Below are positions 49,220 to 61,750 of a DNA stretch of 64,000 nt, piece by piece. How positions within the stretch are numbered: the stretch's first letter is position 1; each line of letters starts with the position of its first letter. The stretch lies in the NCBI GenBank assembly GCA_025677815.1, contig JAIXMP010000007.1:372001-436000 (forward strand), given 5' to 3'. The notes under the pieces were generated by a model that was given only the letters and a program-made list of their open reading frames with translations, had not been told where the DNA came from and did no database searches. The DNA is from Phascolomyces articulosus (Eukaryota; Mucoromycota; Mucoromycetes; Mucorales; Lichtheimiaceae). The translations under genes and the position numbers were made by a program.

Positions 49220-50191
49220 TTAGCGATGAAATTCTGGTGTATTACAAATTTCACACGCTAAATTCCAAAACTTGGTTGCTTCTTCCACGTTCTTTGATCT
49301 TTTGGAACTCATTGCTATTTTTCCATTTGCAAAAAATTCTCCAGTAACGCCGTTCAACTCCTCACTTGTTGCATAATGCAAGTATTCGGAAGCACTTTGT
49401 TCTTGGGTAACAGCACCACGGACAGTGTATGTAAAAATGTACTTCATCACCATTCGGGCAAGCCAAGGCATCTGTCGACCAAAATCGGTGGAAGGTACGA
49501 AACCTGGACATAGAGCGTTGACAGACACGTCAGGAAACTGTTTTGCCATAAGAAAAGCAATCCACATCATCGTAAGTTTGCTGATTCTGTAGTGAGTTCG
49601 AGGAGCATAATTTTGTTCTCCGTTCAACTTGTTCAATAAATCAGGATCTCTGAGAGCATCATGATCTGTCATATTTTTCATGGTAGGTGCTGCACCATCA
49701 GGGTTATGCATGGTTGAACTAACAAACAAGATTCTGGCGTTTTGGGAGTGCATCAATGGTCTCATCAATAAGGTCAAGTAAAAAGGTGCGATCGCATTAA
49801 CGAAAATAGTTTTGTCCACTAGAGTTGTTTCTTCCACGTATTCGTGATGAATATTGACGACACCGGCATTGTTAATGAGGACATCGAGAGGAGAAAGTCC
49901 CATTGTCTTGAAAGTTTCTACACCAGTTTTAATACTTGACAAACTTTCAAGTTCCATAACGAGCGTATGAAGGTGTGCTTTTGCTGATGACTTTTTTTCA
50001 CTGTCGTCAAAGGATTGAAGAACCCAAGTAACTGCTTGTTCTAAACGTTCTGTGTTTCTTCCTGAGATTATAACCGTGTGTCCCTCAGAGAGAAAACAGC
50101 GTGCTGCCGTTCTCCCCAAACCTGTTGTTGCCCCAGTAATTAAAACGATTTTTTTATCGCTATGAGTTGCAGTTATTGCTGAGGTGGTCAT
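49220..50191 (-). CDS. Short-chain dehydrogenase/reductase (SDR), paralog 1
   Basis: Intronless, 323 residues. The Rossmann cofactor motif TGATTGLG lies at about residues 20-27 and is followed by SGRN (about 43), an Arg position typical of NADP preference. NNAG is at about 108, the catalytic Ser in ILFVSSTMH and the YxxxK pair in HYRISKLTMMW. The sequence resembles the retinol-dehydrogenase/WWOX-like SDR subgroup. A C-terminal extension (EEATKFWNLACEICNTPEFH) is shared with the neighbouring gene at 50728. The substrate is unknown. In Mucorales one SDR (4-dihydrotrisporin dehydrogenase) makes the trisporoid mating signal, but nothing here proves that role. There is no signal peptide and it is probably cytosolic or loosely membrane-associated. 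Confidence 0.95.
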   Translation of the reverse strand: MTTSAITATHSDKKIVLITGATTGLGRTAARCFLSEGHTVIISGRNTERLEQAVTWVLQSFDDSEKKSSAKAHLHTLVMELESLSSIKTGVETFKTMGLSPLDVLINNAGVVNIHHEYVEETTLVDKTIFVNAIAPFYLTLLMRPLMHSQNARILFVSSTMHNPDGAAPTMKNMTDHDALRDPDLLNKLNGEQNYAPRTHYRISKLTMMWIAFLMAKQFPDVSVNALCPGFVPSTDFGRQMPWLARMVMKYIFTYTVRGAVTQEQSASEYLHYATSEELNGVTGEFFANGKIAMSSKRSKNVEEATKFWNLACEICNTPEFHR

Positions 50192-50727
50192 TCTTGTCAG
50201 TAGCTATACAGTTTTTTTTTTTTTTCAACGCGTATGCTCTCCTTTTATATACTTTTTTGATGCATTGCATTGAAGATCAATTAACAAATTTAGATTATTG
50301 ATGATATCACCACTTTCCAGGAATATTAACAAGGTCCAAAACAAGGAAAAAATGACGTTCAAAAATAACATATATGTTAAATATTATTTACCAAATGTCT
50401 GCAGTACTACATGTTATAATGATCATATTACATGTAAACCGTTTAATTTAATATATCAGCATGAAATTATTATTATTCCAGGAATGTTTATAGATTAAAA
50501 GTATACTAGTAATCGGGACACCCATCCTCTTATCTACATATATTCTATTTTAAAAATATACAACTATGAACTGAACACTACATCGCCTTCATATCTATCT
50601 CACTTAACAAAAATCAACGGAACGATAAGAAAAAAAAAGACAATGTTAATTTATGATGTATTTATTTTTAAACCAAGTAAAAGAATACAATTGTCAGTGT
50701 TTATACGGTTATTGTTACAACTGTTGT
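50192..50727. other. Spacer between the tandem SDR genes
   Basis: AT-rich, 536 bases, containing the promoter of the downstream SDR gene. A TATA-like TTTTATATAC (minus-strand sense GTATATAAAAG) lies at about 50240. No exon is seen. Confidence 0.5.
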
Positions 50728-51748
50728 TCAAAGACGGTGTTCAGGAGTATTACAAATATCACAGACAATATTCCAAAACTTGGTTGCTTCTTCCATATTA
50801 TGAGATCGTTCCGAACTTTTGATTTCCTTCCCAGAGAAAAAGTATTTTCCAGTAGCATTTTTGAAATCAGGGCTTGTGGCATACTCTCGATACCAAGTAG
50901 CACATGTTTCCTCTGTAGTTGCTGCAGGATTAATGTAAATCATTATATAGCGGAACAGAGATCGAACAATCCAAGGTTGTTCACTCATTAATCCAGTGGA
51001 AGGTATAAATCCTGGTTCCAAAGTAATGATGGTCATGTCGGGGAACTGCTTGACAAAGAGATAAGCTACCCACATCATGGCCAATTTACTAGCTTTATAA
51101 AATCCCAATCCATTATAGCTTTGTTTTCCATCCAAGTTTTCGAAATAGTTGGTTGCTGTGACATATTCGACGGCATACTGGCTAAGAGGTACCTTGAATT
51201 CTGGATCATGAAGAGCAGACGTAGTAAATAAAATTCGACCTCTTTTTGACATGTGTGGCTTTATTAACATTGTAAAATACCTTATAAAGTAGTAGAATGA
51301 CGGAGGAAGCTATATCATCAGTAAAAAAAACAAGGTGATAATAACAATACATACAAATATGATTCCATTTTTCTTACCATGGACCAACAATATTCGTAAA
51401 AAATGTCTTTTCTACGACAGTGGTTTCTGAAGAGTATTCGAGATTGTTATATGTGCCACCAGCATTGTTAATTAATACGTCAGTCGGAATGTTAATAGAC
51501 TTGTATGATTCCACAGCATTTCGAATGCTTTCCAAATTCTCAAGATCGAGAATTAATGGATGAAGGCGTGTACATTGTTCATCAGTTGGCTTGATCCAGT
51601 CAAATGCTTCATCAAGTCGTGCTTTACTTCTTCCAGTGATAATGACAGTATGACCTTCTGCTAGGATATATTTCGCAGAAATACGACCAAGACCGCTCGT
51701 GCCACCTGTAATTAGCACCACCTTTTTGTCACTATTGGTAGATGACAT
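50728..51748 (-). CDS. Short-chain dehydrogenase/reductase (SDR), paralog 2
   Basis: Two exons (51748-51378 and 51280-50728) join in phase 2 and give 307 residues. It is a clear paralog of the gene at 49220: TGGTSGLG cofactor motif, TGRS, NNAG, catalytic Ser in ILFTTSALHD, the YxxxK pair in GFYKASKLAMMW, and the same C-terminal block (EEATKFWNIVCDICNTPEH). The intron interrupts NIVGPW-YFTMLIKP, at a position where the paralog reads through as NAIAPFYLTLLMRP. The tandem head-to-tail arrangement shows a local duplication. Sequence divergence is substantial, so the copies may have different substrates. It is NAD(P)-dependent by family; the exact reaction is unknown. Confidence 0.94.
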
Positions 51749-53894
51749 TATGTCCTTTTTTTAATTGAGACAAGAAAAAACAAGTTAATTTTTAAAACTG
51801 CAACAACAATGCTTCCATTTTATAGTTGATCTTTTTATGATAAATTACTCTATTTTAGGTAAATTACAAAATAGGAAGCTTCATTAGGTGTCCTTTTCCT
51901 TCTTTAATCGAAAGAGCTGCGCCCCCTTATTATTATAGCAATTGTTACAAATAATTACTTTAACTATTGATCAGCACAACCGGTATTTATGCATCTTCTA
52001 CGTATCATTGGTAATGTATTTGGAAGAAGTGGTTTTTTTTCTTGTGTATATATTTTTAAAGACTTACTACACAAATATAGCTGGATCATATGGGCATTAT
52101 ATAAGTCATTTTTTTCTTGATTTATGTTTGTTAAATTGATGTATAATAATAAACAAAAGAAAATTTTAATGTAGTGCCGTAAAGTGTGTATCTTCATTAG
52201 CTAAAAAAAAGAACAACAATATGTATAAGAAGGGGAAACTTATCTCCTTGATACGTAATCGTCGATGCTCGTGATAAGAACGAGGGACGAGGATGTACTT
52301 GCATTGTAGATATACTTACTAAACATTCAATAGCCTTCCATTTAAATAACCTCACAATAGATAATAAAAGATATGAAAGAATAAATCTTAAGTGCAAAGT
52401 TTCAAAACCCTACTCCGATATATATATAATTTGCATAATATAAATGATAATCATTGGTGAATAAAATAAACAAAGGTGGAAGAAGATAGTTGTATTTAAA
52501 TTGCAGAGGTTTGCAACGTTGTCTTTCTCACCTTGCGCGGTGTTACGGACATTTTGGTCCCTTCCTGCTCTAAGCTATTTATTTGGTCACAAGATCTTCT
52601 CGAATATTTCCTATCTTCCTAGATACCCTTAGGATCTTGATTTAAGGTCCTAATAAGATCAAATATGTCCCAGTAGATAGCACGTTATTTCTTGCTGGGT
52701 TGCTTTATAATCTTGAGATGGTCATATTTGTGTGATCTCATAATATCCTACAATTATAAAAAGTCTTTCCCATTCAAGTTCAATTAGTATACATATTTTC
52801 TATATTCTACATCATATTTTCCGGATTTTGTCAGCTGCTAATATGAACATCGACTCAACAAGCTGCTCCAAAAGGTTTTCTTGGTGGGAATATATTGAAC
52901 TTTTTTATTTGAGTGATACGCACTTTTCTTACTCCACTTCTGCTATTTCAACAATAACAAGAAAACGTTAAATGCACTCAACATTGATATTTCTAAATGA
53001 ATCTACAATATAATACCATGTAATTAAAATGAAATTTACATGATAAAACTATGGCCAATAATAAGCATTGATCAGTAATGAATGCTCAGAGTACTGAATA
53101 AATCCAAGAGTTCTTTAAAAGGCAAACATAGTCTTTTGACAGGGGAGGATATCCTTTATTCGAATATCTGATAGTAGATATTACGATTGAAAAGACTTTT
53201 AAAAACTGCCCCCAAAAAAACAGCGAATATATTATTAGCAAATTATTGGACTAAAAAACAAGAGGATGCAATTAATATGAAATTTTGTCAAATGACAAGT
53301 TTGAATAAATACGTTGTGTTATTGACATAGTAGAGGTATACCGTATTTTGGGTTTCGAGAGTGTATCACAAACGATAAAACAGAAACCTTGTGTAAATCA
53401 ATGGTTGCAATGTGCGCACCGACCCAAAAAATACAAACATCTCATTTTCATATGATAATAAAATAAATAACATTTACAAAATGAGAAAGCTGTCATCCAC
53501 TAGGGCGATCACTCCATTTTTTATAAACAATACAATCAAGAGGATCACATCATCTTTTTACTGCTTCAAGGAACCAGAACAACAAATAAATATGCATCAT
53601 TACGTTCAATGTTATTGGATTAAAAAAAAGAATATATTTACAACAGAAAATTATTTGGTATATGGAAATTTGCTTTCGTTTCACTGCTAAAAAAAAGAGA
53701 GAGATAAGAGAATAGAGAGATATAAATGATAGGAAAAAGAGAAGAAGTGATAATAGAAAAGAATAATTTGTTACTGAAAGAAGAGGTGGGGAAGGATAAA
53801 AGATGGGATGAGATGCTGTAATTGTTTGGTTGGGGTAAAAAAAAAAAAAGGCGAGAGATAAGGAAGAAATAAATGTGTTAAATAAGAATATCAT
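51749..53894. other. Intergenic with possible LTR fragment
   Basis: No gene is seen. A stretch at 52541-52850 is less AT-rich and begins TGTTACGGACATTTTGG, with a TATA box (AATTATAAAAAG) about 210 bases further on, as in a retrotransposon LTR. The rest is AT-rich. The segment at 53690-53890 is a GA-rich 3' flank of the hydrolase gene. Confidence 0.4.
52541..52850 (+). mobile_element. Candidate solo-LTR fragment
   Basis: It starts TGTTACGGACATTTTGGTCC. It contains direct and inverted GATC-rich repeats, a TATA box at about 52752-52761 and a possible ACA end near 52850. No target-site duplication or internal retrotransposon genes are visible. Confidence 0.25.
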
Positions 53895-55592
53895 TTATAC
53901 ATAAATTGTCATTGACTTTTTTTTAGACGAGGAAGATGTATTATTAGAAACAGTCGATACTTTGGAAGACTCTTCTGACACGGCGGTCGTACCAGATTGA
54001 TTTGAGTCCAAACTCATGGTCAATGCCTCATGGAATTCATCTTCCGATGATGAGGAATCATCATATGAAGTATCATCTTGTTGTTCTTCAGGTACAGCAG
54101 CAAGACCTTCACTTGCTCGTCTGAAAGATCGCTCTTCTGCATGACGAGGTCCAATAACGGTTCTGTAAACAAAGTCTGCAAAGATTTCATCTGCTCGTTC
54201 CAAAATTTTTTTGTCTTTGACAACTTCTCGAACGAATAAAAAGTCGTGGCATGTTTCTTCAACCACTGTCTCCCATTGAACACCATCTAAAGAAGGAAAG
54301 ACATCCAAAAGTTAGCATTGTATATATATTATTTGTTGCAATGAATGGAAATGGCATCTCTTCTCGTATTACACTCCCTTTTTCATTGTTTATATTTTCC
54401 ATATTCCCATTCCCACACCCATCTATAGACATTTATGATGATGGTGATTATTTACCTTGCTCAGCTTTATGTGCAAAATCAAGAGCATCATCACGAAGCA
54501 CTTCACGATTACCAACGAACATGAGGGTTTGGGGTAAAAATGCATTATAACCTGTTTGTAAGTCAGCAATACCCAACAAACGATTGGCATCTGGGGGTGT
54601 ATCAGGAGAAGGTTCATCAAAGTATTCGTCAATAATCTTTTTGGCGGTGACTTGACTAATATAATCGTATTTGGTATTTGTACGCCACGATTCAGATGTT
54701 GTTTGGTCGGTTACCAAAGGTGAACTAAGTACGAGTGAAGCAGGTCGAGGTAATTCAGGTGCAATGGCTTCTGCTTGTCCACCTTCGACACTATCTACTT
54801 GAATTTCAAATAATCCAGGATCGTGTGTAATAAACAACATTTCGAGAATGAGTGCAGCGCCTGTCGATCCACCAATAGCAACAATACGAGAGGGGTCCAC
54901 ATTCAACGTGTTTATTAAGTGATCATATGCATGTACAACATCCTCTGTTGCGCTAGGATATTTGTACTCCGGCGACAATCTGGGGTTGGGGGAAGAAAAT
55001 TATAAGGGGACAAAGCGTCAACGAAATGATTGAGTACATCGATTGAAAAAATCAGGGTCACTATTTGTTTCATAATAAACCTTTTTTTTTTTTTTACCTG
55101 TGTTCGACTGACATGATCAATGCATCAACATTGAACTTGACTTTAAGAATACGAATCAATTGAATACAAGAATCCATAAACATGTTATATTTTCCAATTC
55201 GAAAACCACCACCTATAGTAAAATAAGTAAGTATTAGTTGATTCTTTACTCATTGTTTCAACTTTTTTCCCATCTGCTTAAAAAAAACTCTATGGGAACC
55301 ACAATTCGACTTGAAACTTACCGTGAACATGGAAAAGAATCACATCAGCTCTTGCCACTCGATCCATCATACCACCATGATCAAGTTTACTGATATTTTC
55401 ACCAATCCAACCACCCCACCAAGCTTGATTCCAACGCACTTTATAAATCCATTTACGATGCCATTTTTCAGGTTTCAAAATATCTTTGAATAGGACACGT
55501 GCAGCTGGTGTTGGAAGAACAAAGCCTCGACGTAAGATTTTGACGGCTGCTGCAGGTGGTAATTTTCGAAGTCGATTGCCCAATGTTTTCAT
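53895..55592 (-). CDS. Alpha/beta hydrolase (esterase/lipase, HSL-type fold-3)
   Basis: Four exons give about 440 residues. The oxyanion motif HVHGGGFRIG is formed across the first intron. EHRLSPEYKYPSATEDVVHA is the typical family segment after it. The nucleophile elbow is IGGSTGAAL (GxSxG, about residue 170), the acid is probably in VGNREVLRDDALDFA and the His in VVEETCHDFLF. These give a complete Ser-Asp-His triad layout. The first 60 residues are basic and aromatic (WHRKWIYKVRWNQAWWGGWI) and may dock the protein to a membrane. A Ser/Glu-rich tail of about 75 residues ends KKKSMTIYV. By family it is a carboxylesterase or acetyl-hydrolase of small or sterol esters. The substrate is not determinable. 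Confidence 0.92.
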
Positions 55593-58500
55593 GATTAATT
55601 ATTGTTATTTCTTTTTGAAGGAAAAAAAAAGACAGAAAAGAAAAAAGGAGGACAAAAAGAAGAAGAAAGAAAGACGACACCGTTTTTTAAAAAGAAAAAG
55701 ACTTTTTTTTGTGTTGCAGTAAAAAAGAGAAGAGTGGGAGATTCATGATACTTTTTGACTCCCCCAAAATAACCTGAATAAGATTTAGTCTCATTCAGTT
55801 CATTCAATCTTGATGGTTACACAAAAACGAAAAGTAATAATAATCAATTGTTTCTGGCTGTTGTCGTTTGCGCCATAAAAAGCCTTCTACGTTTTGTTTC
55901 TCATAACAAAACACATCTTTTTTTTTTTTTCGTATTACTCAAAAAATTCATCCTATTGTTTTCTTATAAATTTATTAAAAATTATCTCAAAATTAACAAA
56001 ATCCAAGAAGAGAGTTTTATAAATATGTAAACTGGAATTTTAAAACTCATATTAAAATTTACTATTATGCTATCATTTTTATACTTTCTCGAGTATAATA
56101 ACCCTTTGTTATGAGTGAGTAATTCATTGATTATTTTATTAATAATAAGTATAGTTATATTCATATGTTATTAAGTATAGTCTAAGCACAATGCGTACTA
56201 TACAGGTTAAAAAATAATACTTCTTCCTCTAATCTGTTGTACAACTTTATTTAAAAAAGATCATCCCCCAAACCTTGCTGTCACTATACCAAATAGAGAA
56301 CTGAGTAAATCTGTAAAGCGAATTGGCATTTTTTTGGGTTATTTTTTACTCTCTCTCCACAATAGGTTGTTTTCCATGTGTGTGTTGTACATTTGCTCAC
56401 GATATCAATTTTGGTCTTTATTATTATGAGAAAGCACTGACCAAGATACAACAGCATATCACCTTTATCTAAAATGTAGATGTTTTAATAAACTGTAATC
56501 TATTACTAAAAACAAATACAAGTAGCTTAAAAATACAATTGTTTTATTCCCTTTGGCTCGGGTGACAATTCGTGTGTATCATTTACACACAATAAAATAG
56601 GTTACTAAAAGCACATACTTTGTATTATGAACAATGGTTACTCTGAATGCAGAACAAGCAATAACTTTACCATCTATCGTTAAGCTGCTCGCCAAGCCTC
56701 TCTATCTATTTCTTAGTCTATGTATTACATGCGGATATATTTAAGCCCTTCTATACCTAATAAGCGAAAAAAAAGAGAGAGATGAAAGTTACGCATTCCA
56801 TTATTTCATTTATTTTTATGCTGCAACTTGGCTTGTATATCTTTATTCTTTTTTTATAATAATAAAATGATGTGAATTGTGATCGCCAAATCAAATCTAT
56901 CAGGAAAAAAATATCATCCTCATATTTTACTATTATTACTCTTGTCTGATTCATTCTAGCAGCATTTTAATTAATGACGATAAAGCATATTATTCATAAA
57001 GGACGAAGCTGCGTTCTGTTCAACAATAATATAATTTAGAAAATAATAGACTTTACTATTGTTACATGGGTACCTGCTATAAAATGATATATCGCCATTA
57101 CTACTATAACTATAACTATCCAAAATACATCATGAACGCTATCCTCATTTAGGCCATTCATGTAACAACCTGGAGTTACATTGTAATGAACAAAAGGCCC
57201 TGGTTAGGTTTTCCCAATTTAGTTTATTTTAATGTCACGGATGTACCTAGTTGAGAACGATCATATCGTTATTGTTGATCTGATGGTTGTTTATGATATT
57301 TAGTCCTTTTGTTGTTATTCATGATATATACAAATTCCTTCATAAGTCATTATATATGATGATGCATAATTACATAATAATGATCAGTACATTTTTGTTA
57401 TTACTACCGAAAATCATCTAGCACAGTATAGAGCTGCATTTTTTTTTTTACTTTTAATTAAAAAAAAATGTATATTTGTTTCCATGAATAATAAGAAATC
57501 ATAAGCAAGAATACAAATCTATACACAAATTTTTGCCCCAGGGTTTGTTGAGGAAACGAAAAAAGAATTGATGAGAAAAATTATCGTCCTTCTACTTGAT
57601 GTAAATATAATTACTTGTAATAGTAGTAATACTATAGTAACATGTGTTTTTAGTACGTATCATAATATAATAATATAACGTCACAATAACAACAATAATA
57701 ATTATAAAGAGCCATGAGAATCAATAACTTTTTTATAAGAAACATTGAAACACAAAGTTCCCAAATAGGTTTTTAAAGTTTTACGCCGTATGATGCTCAG
57801 TTTTTATAACATGTCGAAAAAAAAATCTTTATTTCTTTTCTCGATCAACTGATCACAAGCAACATTTTTATTTATTACCCACGGAGACAATTTCAGGAAT
57901 TTACAACGTATCGTGATTGTTTTTATTCAATACATAATATTGATCCCGTTGGTGTGAATTGTCGTAACAGTAATAAAACAACGGATTGTTGAATAATCTA
58001 AAAAAAAAGCACGTGAGTAAAAACAAATAGAGAGAACCTCAAAAACAAATGTTGACCCGTGGTAAGATGTGTCATATCAATTATAGAGTATATGGCACAT
58101 TTTAAATGAAATGTTACATCTATCATTCTGCATGATGCAGTCAGGAATACACTTATTAATTCATTTAATATTATTTACCTTGAATCCGTTTGATGATATT
58201 GCTATGTAGAAAAGGTTTATACCTTCTAAACAATTGAATCTGTCTTATAATAAATACATAGTTGAATGCAAGGTAAGTTTATTACAGTGACCATTTAAAT
58301 TCTACCATCAATGTATTTATCTGTATATAAAATAAATGCACATTTACACATCGTTGTTAAATCATGTTAATTGAGTTGTGATAGATAACATGTGTCACGG
58401 ATAAAATAAAATGCGCGTGTACACGATCTATACGGAAGAAAAGAATACAGAATGCAGGAGGTAACTATTAATGACGTTTATTCTACAACGACGAAGATCT

Positions 58501-59235
58501 GATTCATACGATCATCCATGAGAATAATATATTATTGTAGATCATATTATTTTATCTTTGGTAATCAAGAGTATTTGTCACTATACTTATTTAGTATTAC
58601 TGTACAATAATGATTAATTATTATCAATCTATCTATCAATGATTAATTTCATATATGCATAATAAATGTAAATAAATAGAGAGAATGGATGATGGACTGA
58701 TAAGTCAGTCTTATATAAATTATTCCTTGACAACAAGGACAAAGCAACAGCAGCAGGAACGAATAAAATAGAAATATATCCCCTGAGATATCACTTGAAT
58801 ATTATTCTGCAGGGAAGACAAGTCATATAAAGTATTATTAATGAGCTGTACATTTTTATATAATAAAATATCTAATTTGACCATTTATTCTTGTAAGGTG
58901 ATCTGGGTTCTTAAAATGGAATTTTAGCTTTTTTATGCATGATGAAAATTTCCTACATATTTAAAACTATATATCGATTATGTGCAATTCTCAATTAACT
59001 TCTTAAAGCCATGGAGTTCTTTTTATATTTTATATTGTAAAGTATGAAATAAGGAGGACAATGGTTGTTAGATGTTGGTTGGTTGTTGGTAAAAAGTCAA
59101 TTGTCTGGATTGGACCACGAGAACGACCACACTTTAGGACCATGTGACGAAGCACGCAAGCACGCACACCACCATCACCATCTTTTTTTATCTTGCCTCT
59201 CTCTCTCATTATTCTTTATTATATACAATAATAAA

Positions 59236-59273
<38 letters not shown>

Positions 59274-59410
59274 CTAATAAACGAAAGCGCACCACACCAC
59301 CAACCACACCACTCATACCTTATTTTTTTTTTCTATCATATATTACGGAGACAAAACTGTTTACCTGGCTGCGAAATGTCGTATCTTCTTTGGCCATCGT
59401 CTGGATGATC
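55593..59410. other. 3.8-kb intergenic region, nothing recognised
   Basis: AT-rich between the divergent hydrolase (minus) and Yippee-like (plus) genes. It includes A/T homopolymers (about 55925, 57439-57475) and a long (AAT)n repeat at 59230-59270. No coding exon is supported. The last 200 bases are the leader of the Yippee-like gene and could hold an upstream exon. Confidence 0.5.
59230..59270. repeat. (AAT)n trinucleotide microsatellite
   Basis: About twelve AAT/AATA units lie in the leader of the Yippee-like gene. In one frame they read as poly-Ile and in another as poly-Asn, neither of which is likely translated. Confidence 0.9.
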
Positions 59411-59993
59411 ATGACGAATAGAAAACAACTTCAGGAACATCAAGCTTACCTTACCAATGTTCGTAGTCGGGTTTATACTTGTGCCAATTGCCATTGTCAC
59501 ATTACAACCCATGCTGCCATCATGTCGAGAGCATTCCAAGGAAGGGTTCGTATTTATTCATATTTTATATATCCATTTATCCATTTTTTATTTTTTATTT
59601 TTTTTACTTTTTGGAGTTCCTTTATCATTCACTATTTTCTTCTTCTTCCCTCTACTTTTATAATTTTATATAACTCTTTTTTAAGAACTTGGGATTCACT
59701 TTATTTTTCTTATCTATATATCCTGATTATAGCATGGTCCTGGATATCTTGTTGGCAAAGTCATCAATGTAACGGTTGGAGTAAAAGAAGAACGATTGTT
59801 AATGACAGGCGTTCATACTGTTGCAGATATATCCTGTAAGGTGTGCCGTGCGAAACTTGGGTGGAAATATTTACGAGCACGAGAGAAACCACAGAAATAT
59901 AAAGAAGGAAGATATATTGTCGAAAAATCTAAAGTAGCTCGAGAAAATGTTTGGAGCGACGATGATGATGATATGGAATTGGATTGTTATTAA
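59411..59993 (+). CDS. Yippee-like zinc-binding protein
   Basis: Exons 59411-59545 and 59733-59993 join in phase 0 and give about 131 residues. The Yippee domain is complete: VYTCANCHCHITTHAAIMSR with the first CxxC, AFQGRHGPGYLVGKVINVTV across the splice, ERLLMTGVHTVADISCKVCR with the second CxxC, then LGWKYLRAREKPQKYKEGRY. An acidic end (VWSDDDDDMELDCY) is added. Yippee proteins share a beta-fold with cereblon and Mis18 and bind one zinc; the yeast member is MOH1, part of the GID/CTLH ubiquitin-ligase system. The splice donor after the AFQGR codons reads GTTCGT, which is unusual but the only one giving the conserved RHG junction. The start may be at 59405 or in an upstream exon. Confidence 0.92.
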
Positions 59994-60292
59994 CTTATCA
60001 CAATTCTATTTATATTATCCACTTGATACATCTATACAACATCATCTTTTTATGTATTTCTCCCTTTTCCTTCTTTCGTTTTTTAACCCATTTTTTCCCA
60101 TACTATCCCCAACACATCCTATATTATATATAAATATATCACCCAATTTTTTATACGCAAACAGCTCTTTTTTTAACTATATTATTATTCTACATCACAA
60201 TCCACCATTCATCCTATCCCATCCATACAGACGAAGACAAAGTTTGTTATATATAGTTTAAATATGTATTTTTACATATTGATTTATTGTTG
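59994..60292. other. Convergent 3' flanks
   Basis: AT/CT-rich spacer between the Yippee-like gene and the small gene on the minus strand. No exon. Confidence 0.5.
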
Positions 60293-61250
60293 CTATTGTT
60301 GTTGTGGTTTTAGCAATTCCGTGAACAGATCAGCACCAGTTGCCATAGTACCATCTAAACAACAAACACAATTTTTGTTATCTATTTGATCCATTTCATT
60401 GTTTATATACCCTACTTCCCTCACCCAAATCCATTATCTTTCTCCTCTTCTTTTTCCTATCTCCCAGACATACAATCCAACTTTAATAATAAATGGTAAA
60501 TAATTTGAAAAAAAAAATAGACTTACTCTTTTGTCCCCATACAGATGGTAATCCTCCTTTATTACCCCAAGCCTTCTCCTGACTTTCATACTTGATGGGT
60601 CGAGTAGATGCTTCGGCATTTGTATCATGGTATGCTGTCAACGTATCAGAAAATCCTAATTAGAAATAAAAAGATATCATTGTCAATACATTTTTTTTTC
60701 TTTGTTCATTAAAAAAACGGGCGTTCCTTTTTTTTTCTTCATAAAGAACTTACGTTGGTTTAAAAATTGTACAACTTCTGCACTATTAAATCCATTGACG
60801 CCCGTTGTATGTGGTGTCACTGGTGCAGGTACCGGTGCAGGAACTATTGGTGGTGTATTTGCTCTATTCGTATTATTATTGTTGCTGTTGTTGCTATTAT
60901 TACTATTGGCATGGGTGCTACTTGTCTTGTTTCCAGGTCCTGATTGTTGATATTCTTTTTGTTTGCCTAAATAATGGGGAAAAATATATATAAATACAAG
61001 AAATAACAGATTAACATCTATCAAAGTGTTCAATTCTGTTCCCATCTTAAAATGTATAAAAACAAAAACATTCTCTTTCTTTTTACCTGCAGAATTCTTT
61101 CGTTGTTGTTGTTTTAATGAATCGCGTCGATCAGATGGCTTTTGTTTATGATTGTTTCCTATATCATTTGTTAATATACAATGTTTAATAAATATTAGCT
61201 TGTCATTATTCATGGTAACTTGTAAATGTATCTCTCTCTCTACCTGGCAT
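60293..61250 (-). CDS. Small hypothetical protein with conserved-looking C-terminus
   Basis: Five short exons join in phase. Exon 1 is only MPG (start at 61250). Exon 2 is NNHKQKPSDRRDSLKQQQRK and on. Exon 3 is Asn/Ser/Thr/Pro-rich and ends in FNSAEVVQFLNQR. Exon 4 is FSDTLTAYHDTNAEASTRPI, then KYESQEKAWGNKGGLPSVWG. Exon 5 is NGTMATGADLFTELLKPQQQ. The total is about 165 residues. The C-terminal 65 residues look like a conserved short domain or peptide module with two Trp-Gly pairs. I do not recognise the family. Good splice sites at each junction and continuous phase support the model. The function is unknown. Confidence 0.7.
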
Positions 61251-61750
61251 TGTTCTTAAAAAATAATGGTTTTTTTAATGATGCATAAAAATAGTGTGTA
61301 TGGCAGAAGCAACTGGGAAATTTGGTCAAAAACTAACGTGTGTCACACCTGAAATCCTTGGATTTTAGCTGTCTTATTATCCTTCCTCCCTAATAAATCA
61401 AACATACAAGCAGGCACACCCGTGTGAAAAGCGTTAGAAAAAAAAGTATACCAACTATTTAAAGTAAAACTTTTTTTTTCTATTTGATATATTTATTATG
61501 CATGTGTCAAAATTTATACACACACGCACACATTTCGGTTTTAGTTTTGGTTCTTAAGAATCCAATCCATTTTTCTTTAGTGCAACATTGTTGGTATATT
61601 AGCATATAAAAATGCGCAGCTCGCTTTCACTTCATTCGTCCATAGTAGAAGCCCTTCTCTTATTTTTTTTTCAATATTACTCATTATATAGGAGGTTTAA
61701 AGATATAATACATTATTTATTTATAACACTATAACATTATTGCAATTACA
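61251..61750. other. Intergenic spacer on the minus strand
   Basis: 500 bases between the small gene and the F-box/LRR gene. It is AT-rich with a CA/CACG-rich patch at about 61500-61535. No exon. Confidence 0.5.

Noticed and set aside
59144..59404. N-terminal extension of the Yippee-like protein with a poly-Ile run
   Set aside because: It comes from the (AAT)n repeat and T-runs in the leader. The conserved domain starts after 59405 and the extension has no coding character.
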